From: Alloiococcus sp035301245
GTDB lineage: Bacteria; Bacillota; Bacilli; Lactobacillales; Carnobacteriaceae_A
Direction of reading: 5' to 3'
DNA: 21,063 nt
Assembly: GCA_035301245.1 (NCBI GenBank)
Contig: DATGUS010000089.1
Location: 1-21,063, forward strand
The translations under genes were made by a program, and so were the position numbers. The notes under the pieces are model-generated. The model searched no databases, was not told where the DNA came from, and was given only the letters and a program-made list of their open reading frames with translations. Shown piece after piece: positions 15,738 through 21,063 of this stretch (its first letter is position 1; each line of letters opens with the position of its first letter).

Positions 15738-16382
15738 TTAATTATCGATTTCTGCAAGTTGTTCAACTAATAAGTTCCATGCTTCACGAGCAACGAGATC
15801 TTTTGGTTGATTCGCATCAATGACTATAAAACGCTCCGGGTGCTTTTTGATTAAAGTCTGATAGCCTTCTCTCACTTTGTTGTGGAAAGAAATATCTTCT
15901 AATTCTAATCGATCTTTTTTACGGTTTGAACGCTTGTCTGCAATTCTGTTTAAGCCAACCTCTGCTTCTACATCCAAGTATAATGTCAAGTCTGGTCTTA
16001 AATCTTCGATCGCAAATTCATTAATTTTCCAAACTTTTTCGATACTTAGTTCGCGTCCGGCACCTTGATAAGCCAGTGAACTATCAACAAAGCGGTCACA
16101 TAAAACAATGTCGCCTCGTTCTAAAGCAGGTCTTATTTTTTCAACAACATGTTGTCTTCGGCTTGCCGCATATAACAATGACTCTGTTCGATCATCCATC
16201 TCGGAATGGTTAATATCTAAAATTAATTCACGAATTTTTTCAGCAATAGGACTACCGCCTGGTTCTCTAGTTTGAATAATTGGTTTGTTGAAGTATCCTT
16301 CTAATTTAGGTTTAATCGCTTCAATAACACTGGATTTTCCAGCGCCATCCGGTCCTTCTATAGTTATAAAGATCCCTTTCAT
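15738..16382 (-). CDS. tmk: Thymidylate kinase
   Basis: Phosphorylates dTMP to dTDP for DNA synthesis. The protein of 214 residues has the P-loop GPDGAGKSS at 10-18, TREPGGSPIAEKIR, and the DRFVDSSLAYQG motif that contacts the base. The second of two in-frame ATGs (16382) is chosen because AAGGAG lies seven bases upstream; the first (16388) is one base from that site. Its position between recR and darA is typical of Firmicutes. Confidence 0.95.
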   Translation of the reverse strand: MKGIFITIEGPDGAGKSSVIEAIKPKLEGYFNKPIIQTREPGGSPIAEKIRELILDINHSEMDDRTESLLYAASRRQHVVEKIRPALERGDIVLCDRFVDSSLAYQGAGRELSIEKVWKINEFAIEDLRPDLTLYLDVEAEVGLNRIADKRSNRKKDRLELEDISFHNKVREGYQTLIKKHPERFIVIDANQPKDLVAREAWNLLVEQLAEIDN

Positions 16383-16397
16383 CTCCATGCTCCTTGT

Positions 16398-16994
16398 TTA
16401 GATTTCACGTCTACCTTCAACTGCTTTTAGTAAGGTTACTTCATCTGCATATTCAATATCACTGCCGACAGATAAGCCGTGAGCTAAGCGTGTGACTTTA
16501 ATCCCACTTGGTTTAATCAGTTTTGATAAATACATGGCTGTGGCTTCACCTTCAGCTGTTGCATTGGTAGCTATAATTACTTCTTCAACTTCATCGGCTT
16601 GAAGTCGTTTAATTAATTCAGAAATATTAATATCTTCAGGTCCAGTCCCTTCAATCGGTGATAGAATACCATGAAGAACATGATAAACCCCTTTATATTC
16701 AGACATGCGTTCCATAGACAGAACATCTTTTGCTTGTTCGACAACTAAGATTGTTGATTTATCTCTCGTCTCATCTGAACAAATTACACACGGGTCATCT
16801 TCAGTCATATTGCCACAAATAGAGCAATACGTTAAATCACGTTGGACACTGATTAATGCTTTAGCAAAGTTTGTCACATCTTCTTCTCTCATATTCACAG
16901 TGTAAAACGCCAGTCTAGAAGCTGTTTTTTCTCCAATACCTGGTAATTTCATATAACTATCCATTAATTTAGAAATTGGTTCAGGATAAAGCAC
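16398..16994 (-). CDS. recR: Recombination mediator RecR
   Basis: DNA-repair protein that with RecO and RecF loads RecA on gapped DNA. The chosen start is GTG at 16994, five bases after AGAAGGTG. It gives 198 residues, the usual RecR length, and a standard LYPEPISKL beginning. The ATG at 17015 would add seven residues without a ribosome site. Visible are a helix-hairpin-helix (KLPGIGEKTA, 16-25), a C4 zinc finger (C57, C60, C69, C72) and a Toprim domain from about 80 (VVEQAKD). Confidence 0.94.
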   Translation of the reverse strand: MLYPEPISKLMDSYMKLPGIGEKTASRLAFYTVNMREEDVTNFAKALISVQRDLTYCSICGNMTEDDPCVICSDETRDKSTILVVEQAKDVLSMERMSEYKGVYHVLHGILSPIEGTGPEDINISELIKRLQADEVEEVIIATNATAEGEATAMYLSKLIKPSGIKVTRLAHGLSVGSDIEYADEVTLLKAVEGRREI

Positions 16995-17036
16995 TATGTC
17001 ACCTTCTCTATTCATTCAAAAATAAAATGGTTGATA

Positions 17037-17072
17037 TAAAAAATCAGAGTGGACTTCATACCACTCTGATCA
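17037..17072 (-). terminator. Terminator between ebfC and recR
   Basis: ATCAGAGTGG (17043-17052) and CCACTCTGAT (17061-17070) form a perfect 10-bp stem with an 8-base loop. A run of T follows on the minus strand. It should at least attenuate transcription from dnaX-ebfC into recR. Confidence 0.8.
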
Positions 17073-17087
17073 ATAAAGTCTAATGGA

Positions 17088-17408
17088 TTAGAATCCTGGA
17101 AGTCCGCCTAAGCCTTTTGTATATTTGCCCATAACCTTCTCAGTTTCAGCATCTACTTTAGCCATTGCGTCGTTAACCGCTATTTGAACAAGATCTTCAA
17201 TCATTTCTTTATCTTCTGGATCAATAATTTCTTCTTTAATAGACACACGTTGAACTTGCTTTTCGCCGTTAACAACTACTACAACTAAATCATTATTAGC
17301 TGTCCCTTCAAACTCTGTTTCGTTTAAGCGAGTTTGAGCTTCTTCCATTTCTTTTTGCATTTTTTTCATTTTCTTCATCATGCCTTGCATATTTCCCATT
17401 CCACGCAT
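17088..17408 (-). CDS. ebfC: YbaB/EbfC-family nucleoid-associated protein
   Basis: Small DNA-binding protein of 106 residues, conserved in almost all bacteria beside dnaX and recR. The N-terminus is Met/Gly/Lys rich (MRGMGNMQGMMKKMKKM) and leads into a helix. The central DLVVVVVNGEKQ strand and the C-terminal MGKYTKGLGGLPGF are family hallmarks. The ATG lies 7 bases after AAAGGAG. It is in an operon with dnaX, 39 bp downstream of it. Confidence 0.95.
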   Translation of the reverse strand: MRGMGNMQGMMKKMKKMQKEMEEAQTRLNETEFEGTANNDLVVVVVNGEKQVQRVSIKEEIIDPEDKEMIEDLVQIAVNDAMAKVDAETEKVMGKYTKGLGGLPGF

Positions 17409-17447
17409 ATAAATTCTCCTTTTATGATTGTATACTGTAAATTTTAT

Positions 17448-19184
17448 TTATTCTTTAATTTTTACATTTTCTTTACCAAATATATCAACAGCTGCTTGAA
17501 CAGCTTCATTGGATTCGGTTAACTCTTCATGGCTTTGTTCACTTGGTTGTTCTGACGAGTTAGGTGTTGATGAAGAACCATCTTCTCGTTTCATTTTTTG
17601 GATATAATCACTACGAATCTTCGGCCAATCATTCTCTGGTACTGTCACCAGTCTTGGTCGGTATCCAACAACCTTTTCAATATAATTGCCGATAGCATCT
17701 TGTAACTCTTCATCATATTCAGCTTTTTCACAAAGAAAGTCTGCCACAAAAGTAACGACTAACCCATCTGGACTAGCTGCCACAGGTTGAGAATTATTCA
17801 AAATTGCACTGTGCTTTGTTGATAAGACAGCAATTAAATCGGGCCATAATTCTTGCAATTCATCCAGATTACTTCTCGTCGCATGCTTTAATACTCGCTC
17901 AATAGATCTTAAATTTACTTTAAAGCTTTGACCAGAAGGGACGCGTCTAGCGGGTTTCTTCGCTTGTACAGGTTGAGACGGTTGATGAATATCCATCGAT
18001 TTTACAGCGTTCTGAAGTTGTTCAAGTTGACGTTTTAACTGATTGACTTCATCTGAAACAACTGCTTCCTGCTGGGGTGCTTCAATACTTTCTCGAACAC
18101 TCGATTGATGCGTTAGTTTAACTGTCGCCACTTCTAAGTACACCTCAGCATGATTACTCATCCTCAGCTCTTGCTGAGTTGTATTTAGAACATCAATCAT
18201 ATGATACGCTGTTTCGCGGTCCAATTCGTTAGCTAATTGAGTAAAGGTATCATCTACCTTAGCTAACTTAGTAATGAACGATTCAGCATTACTAGATTGA
18301 TATAAAAGAATATCACGTGTCATCATTATAGCATCTTCAATGAAGCGACCAGGGTCTTTTCCTTGAGCAATAATCGACTGGAGTAACACTAATGCTTTTT
18401 CAGTTTGACGGTGACTAATAGCTTTAATGTAATCGAGTAATAAATCTTGAGTAATACTACCCGTTATTTGAAGCGCTACATCTTCTGTTAGTTTATCTGT
18501 CATGAAACTGAGCGCTTGGTCCAACATACTCAATGCATCACGCATACCACCTTCGGCAGCATTTGCAATAATAAGCACCACATCTTCTTCAAAATCAACC
18601 TCATGGTAATTTAAAATGTGCGTTAAGCGGTCAATGATGGATTGTGTATCAATTCGTCTAAAATCAAATCGTTGCGTTCTTGAGATAATGGTAGCAGGTA
18701 TCTTATGAGGTTCAGTGGTTGCTAAAATAAATATCACGTTTGTTGGTGGTTCTTCTAATGTTTTTAGTAGGGCATTAAAAGCACTAGCAGACAACATATG
18801 TACCTCATCAATAATATAAACTTTATAAACGGCACTTGTTGGAGCATAATTTGCTTTTTCTCTAATATCTCGAATCTCTTCTACACCGTTATTGCTTGCC
18901 GCGTCAATCTCAATCACATCGCCTAGACTACCTTTTGTAATCTCTTCACAAATTTGACACTCATTGCATGGCTCACCATCTTCTGAGTAAGGACAGTTGA
19001 TCGCTTTGGCAAAAATCTTCGCCGCACTCGTTTTTCCAGTACCACGTGGGCCAGTGAATAAGTACGCATGACTAGTGTTACCATTCTTTATGGCATTTTT
19101 TAACGTTTGTGTAATTACATCTTGGCCGGAAATATCCTCAAAAGTCTGAGGACGCCAAACACGATATAAAGCTTGATAACTCAT
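17448..19184 (-). CDS. dnaX: DNA polymerase III subunit gamma/tau
   Basis: Clamp-loader ATPase and replisome organiser, 578 residues. Walker A GPRGTGKT is at 45-52, zinc cysteines at 64, 73, 76 and 79, DEVH at 126-129, and SRTQ near 169 is the arginine-finger region. The first 360 residues form the AAA+ and collar domains. A lysine/proline-rich linker near 400-420 precedes the tau-type C-terminal domain and a Ser/Glu-rich tail. No obvious slippery heptamer was seen at the linker, so a shorter gamma form by frameshifting is not supported. The ATG follows a GGGGA site; a TATAAT at 19227-19222 (minus) could be its own -10. Confidence 0.96.
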   Translation of the reverse strand: MSYQALYRVWRPQTFEDISGQDVITQTLKNAIKNGNTSHAYLFTGPRGTGKTSAAKIFAKAINCPYSEDGEPCNECQICEEITKGSLGDVIEIDAASNNGVEEIRDIREKANYAPTSAVYKVYIIDEVHMLSASAFNALLKTLEEPPTNVIFILATTEPHKIPATIISRTQRFDFRRIDTQSIIDRLTHILNYHEVDFEEDVVLIIANAAEGGMRDALSMLDQALSFMTDKLTEDVALQITGSITQDLLLDYIKAISHRQTEKALVLLQSIIAQGKDPGRFIEDAIMMTRDILLYQSSNAESFITKLAKVDDTFTQLANELDRETAYHMIDVLNTTQQELRMSNHAEVYLEVATVKLTHQSSVRESIEAPQQEAVVSDEVNQLKRQLEQLQNAVKSMDIHQPSQPVQAKKPARRVPSGQSFKVNLRSIERVLKHATRSNLDELQELWPDLIAVLSTKHSAILNNSQPVAASPDGLVVTFVADFLCEKAEYDEELQDAIGNYIEKVVGYRPRLVTVPENDWPKIRSDYIQKMKREDGSSSTPNSSEQPSEQSHEELTESNEAVQAAVDIFGKENVKIKE

Positions 19185-19221
19185 CTATTTCCCCGCTTTC
19201 CTAAAACTGTCGCTAGCATTC

Positions 19222-19250
19222 ATTATATAAGAAATACTTTCATTTTTGTA
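19222..19250 (-). promoter_or_regulatory. Candidate promoter of dnaX
   Basis: On the minus strand TATAAT (19227-19222) is preceded after 17 bp by a weak TACAAA (19250-19245). The leader would be about 30 bases. The -10 is perfect but the -35 matches only half of the consensus. Confidence 0.4.
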
Positions 19251-19322
19251 GGTATATCTATTGGCACATTATATTTTCCTGAAATCAATTTTAATGACAA
19301 TATTCCTATACTTATGAGCAAG

Positions 19323-19356
19323 AAAAAACCAGTAGTTCAAAATGACCTACTGGTTT
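19323..19356 (-). terminator. Terminator of the SRP RNA gene
   Basis: AAACCAGTAG (19326-19335) and CTACTGGTTT (19347-19356) form a 10-bp stem with an 11-base loop. It is followed by T residues on the minus strand. It lies between ffs and dnaX. A weaker TGCT/AGCA hairpin with seven T (19365-19384) lies closer to the RNA. Confidence 0.75.
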
Positions 19357-19390
19357 CTATGAATAAAAAAATTGCTATAAAGCACTATGT

Positions 19391-19473
19391 ACACAAGACA
19401 CATAACGGAACGGTACTTAGTGCTGCTTCCTTCCGGACCTGACACGGTTCATACGTCCGCTATTGTCTTGCGC
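19391..19473 (-). ncRNA. ffs: Small signal recognition particle RNA (4.5S type)
   Basis: RNA partner of Ffh in co-translational targeting of membrane proteins. The minus strand holds the conserved apical domain (GTGTCAGGTCCGG, then GAAGGAAGCAGCACTAAG), which includes the GGAA tetraloop and the Ffh-binding internal loops. The ends GCGCAAGACA and TGTCTTGTGT pair over 10 bp with two G-U, closing a single long hairpin of about 83 bases. There is no Alu domain, unlike the RNA of about 270 bases in Bacillus. It lies upstream of dnaX as in many Firmicutes. Exact ends are estimated from the closing stem and promoter. Confidence 0.93.
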
Positions 19474-19480
19474 TTAATCT

Positions 19481-19509
19481 ATAATACCATAACTTTTAAA
19501 TAACGTCTA
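19481..19509 (-). promoter_or_regulatory. Promoter of the SRP RNA gene
   Basis: On the minus strand TAGACG (19509-19504) and TATTAT (19486-19481) are separated by 17 bp. The expected transcription start, about 7 bases downstream, coincides with the first base of the closing stem of the SRP RNA. Confidence 0.65.
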
Positions 19510-19617
19510 CCTTATTTTAGCATTGCTTATATTCTACCTATCATCTATGAGCTTCAACATTTATTTTTTATCACTAATATTTAATGTTAAATAATTACAA
19601 ATTAGTCTTTTACTCAT

Positions 19618-19631
19618 TGTAAGCGTTATCT
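19618..19631. promoter_or_regulatory. cre-like (CcpA) site
   Basis: TGTAAGCGTTATCT fits the catabolite-responsive element TGWNANCGNTNWCA at every defined position but the last. It lies about 65 bp upstream of the -35 of the membrane-protein gene at 19762, a position compatible with activation, and about 110 bp upstream of the divergent SRP RNA promoter. Confidence 0.4.
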
Positions 19632-19695
19632 TTAAAATTAGTCAATAACAACTTTTGTGTAAACATTTTTATTCTCACTGTGTTTTAATTTACTA

Positions 19696-19735
19696 TTGAC
19701 TTAACATTAACTTAGAGTATAATTACTAATTAGTA
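19696..19735 (+). promoter_or_regulatory. Strong promoter with palindrome at the transcription start
   Basis: TTGACT (19696-19701) and a perfect TATAAT (19718-19723) have a 16-bp spacer. Directly after the -10 lies the perfect 12-bp palindrome TACTAATTAGTA (19724-19735), covering the expected transcription start, where a repressor could bind. Being AT-rich, the palindrome could also be chance. Confidence 0.65.
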
Positions 19736-19761
19736 CATATAAAGGAGAAGGAATTGTCAGA

Positions 19762-20520
19762 ATGGAATTGGCTAACATTTTTGTTGTCATAGGTTTTACT
19801 GTTATTCATGTTAATTCAAATTTATTTAATATCGAGAAATGGGATTTAACAGCAAAGTTTTCATCTTTGGTTGGTGGTATTTCTATCGCTTACGTATTCT
19901 TCCATTTGTTTCCAACACTTATTCATTATCAAAAAGATATATCACGAACATTTAAACTCACTTCTGCGTCAGCCTTTCAGCTAATCTTTGGAATGATTTT
20001 ACTTGGACTTATCGTTTTTTACTTTTTAGAAATGGCTATGCAGTCATCTAAATTATCTGTCGCACTTGATCGACTAAACAATAAAACTGTTTCAGATGAC
20101 GATTTTGAACAACGTCACCAACGTGTTTTTTGGGCACATATCGGCTCTTACGCACTGTACAATATTATTATCGGCATCTTGCTCGCAGATCAACGATTTG
20201 AAACAAGTACTACTGCAATCTTTTATTTGGTTGCTGTGGGACTTCACTTCTTCACTAACAATTGGGTTTTACGTCATCACTTTACTCGACTGTATGATAA
20301 ATATGGTCGATTACTTATTAGTTTAACTGTACTAGTTGGTTTTTTAATTGGACTTACTTTTCACATTGATCATACGATTATTGCCTTACTTGAAGCGTTC
20401 GTTGCAGGAGGACTTATTCTTAATGCGATTAAAGATGAACTACCACAGTGCAAAGGAAATAACTTTTTAATCTTTTTAATTGGTACAGTGATTTATTCAT
20501 TTATTTTAATTTTTATCTAA
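19762..20520 (+). CDS. Multi-pass membrane protein, faintly ZIP-like
   Basis: Not assigned to a named family. The 252-residue protein has about seven or eight hydrophobic segments joined by short loops, with a charged cytosolic or external loop near 92-122. Three segments recall the ZIP metal transporter fold: GGISIAYVFFHLFP at 38-51, ALYNIIIGILL at 131-141, and LLEAFVAGGLILNAIKDELP at 209-228. The histidine and acidic residues that bind metal in ZIP helices 4 and 5 (HN..D/E and HE patterns) are not clearly present, so transport of zinc or iron is not supported. The ATG follows GAAGGA by nine bases. It is a single-gene unit with its own promoter and terminator. Confidence 0.75.
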   Translation: MELANIFVVIGFTVIHVNSNLFNIEKWDLTAKFSSLVGGISIAYVFFHLFPTLIHYQKDISRTFKLTSASAFQLIFGMILLGLIVFYFLEMAMQSSKLSVALDRLNNKTVSDDDFEQRHQRVFWAHIGSYALYNIIIGILLADQRFETSTTAIFYLVAVGLHFFTNNWVLRHHFTRLYDKYGRLLISLTVLVGFLIGLTFHIDHTIIALLEAFVAGGLILNAIKDELPQCKGNNFLIFLIGTVIYSFILIFI

Positions 20521-20527
20521 TTTATAA

Positions 20528-20570
20528 AACAGCCATGTTAATGCAATGAGTTTGCATTGACATGGCTGTT
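20528..20570. terminator. Bidirectional terminator between membrane protein gene and ABC permease gene
   Basis: AACAGCCATGTTAATGCAA and TTGCATTGACATGGCTGTT pair over about 19 bp with one mismatch or G-U and a 5-base loop. A T-rich tail is clearer on the minus strand. It separates two convergent genes. Confidence 0.8.
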
Positions 20571-20576
20571 GTCTTA

Positions 20577-21063
20577 CTAATGTGATTTTTGTGCTTGTCG
20601 GTTACTTTTGTTAATTGACCATGAACGTTTGAGTTGTTTAAACGCATTTGCTTGAGAATAAACTAAAACGTTACTACGATAGAACATTAATGATAACCAA
20701 GTAACTAAAATTGTGAATAGTATCATTCCTGCAAGCGACAACCACAATTCTAATGTTCCTACTGAATTGGATGCCATTCTAAATGGCATCACTAATGGTG
20801 TCCAGAATGGGAGGTATGATCCGACACGAATAATGATATTCTCAGTGCCACCACCCATTGCAAACATGCCAATATAAAAACCAGCAAGCAGTAAGAATAC
20901 GAGAGGTAGCATTACTTTATTCGCATCTTCTGTTTTTGTTGCTAGTGAACCTAAGAAGGCTGAAATAACCGCATACATGATGATACCTAAAATAGAAAGA
21001 AGTAAAGTGATACCTAAGAACTCGCCAATAATCGCTTTGAAATCAATAATATCTGTAAGGAAA
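20577..21063 (-). CDS. ABC-2 type transporter permease, NatB/YhaP-like (5' end outside window)
   Basis: Membrane permease of an ABC exporter. The reading frame stays open from the right edge, so the first visible residues (FLTDIIDFKAIIGEF) are internal and 161 C-terminal residues are seen. After a helix with GIIMYAVISAF come LGSLATKTEDANKVMLP, two further helices, SYLPFWTPLVMPFRM and a final helix before a basic tail. The arrangement ATKTEDANKVMLP followed by the PF(W/T)P loop is typical of the sodium/ABC-2 permease family that includes NatB and YhaP. An ATP-binding partner would be expected upstream, outside the window. The substrate is unknown. Confidence 0.85.
   Translation of the reverse strand, partial: FLTDIIDFKAIIGEFLGITLLLSILGIIMYAVISAFLGSLATKTEDANKVMLPLVFLLLAGFYIGMFAMGGGTENIIIRVGSYLPFWTPLVMPFRMASNSVGTLELWLSLAGMILFTILVTWLSLMFYRSNVLVYSQANAFKQLKRSWSINKSNRQAQKSH

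Noticed and set aside
16995..17015. ATG start for RecR seven codons upstream
   Set aside because: There is no ribosome site before it, while the GTG at 16994 has AGAAGGTG at five bases and gives the normal RecR length and N-terminus.
17448..19184. Programmed frameshift producing a short gamma form of DnaX
   Set aside because: No slippery A-AAA-AAG type heptamer was seen near the linker region, so only the full-length product is supported.
19173..19442. Plus-strand 89-codon frame
   Set aside because: It runs through the dnaX leader, the SRP terminator and the SRP RNA on the opposite strand, with no ribosome site; it is better explained by those elements.
1..21063. Insertion sequence, prophage, CRISPR array or integrative element
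   Set aside because: No transposase, integrase, cas gene, regular repeat-spacer pattern or long terminal inverted repeat was found; the palindromes seen are terminators or short operator-like sites.

Overview
The window looks like the chromosome of a low-GC Gram-positive bacterium of the order Lactobacillales, perhaps Carnobacteriaceae or Aerococcaceae. The evidence is the A+T-rich sequence, AGGAGG-type ribosome binding sites, TTG and GTG starts, the Firmicutes gene order around dnaX, recR, tmk and rsmI, and a short SRP RNA without the Alu domain that Bacillus carries. Genus and species cannot be fixed from sequence alone. I see no insertion sequence, prophage, CRISPR array, tRNA or rRNA.

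Left part (1-8000), redox and transport. A glutathione reductase gene (minus strand, last few codons outside the window) diverges from a two-gene chromate-type (CHR) anion transporter. Next come two consecutive minus-strand rnfC-rnfD pairs that are clearly paralogous. Each pairs a cytoplasmic NADH/FMN/[4Fe-4S] subunit with a membrane subunit carrying a candidate covalent-flavin threonine. No rnfA, rnfB, rnfE or rnfG lies nearby. Each pair has its own terminator and upstream promoter region, and Fur/PerR-like palindromes lie upstream of both pairs and of gor. This stand-alone, duplicated RnfCD module is the most unusual content of the window.

Middle part (8250-11300), housekeeping metabolism. 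A D-2-hydroxyacid dehydrogenase gene and a pepF oligoendopeptidase gene form a minus-strand operon, with a perfect palindrome over its candidate promoter.

Right part (11300-19490), replication, repair and RNA modification on the minus strand. The order is SRP RNA (ffs), dnaX, ebfC, recR, tmk, darA, holB, yabA, trmN6, a GIY-YIG protein gene, rsmI and an acidic lipoprotein gene. Compared with the Bacillus subtilis order, yaaR and ricT (yaaT) are absent. Hairpin terminators after ebfC and after yabA split the cluster into likely transcription units.

Far right (19491-21063). A plus-strand gene for an unrecognised multi-pass membrane protein with faint ZIP-like motifs has a strong promoter, a cre-like site and a palindrome at the start of transcription. 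It converges on the 3' end of a minus-strand ABC-2/NatB-like permease gene that runs off the window.
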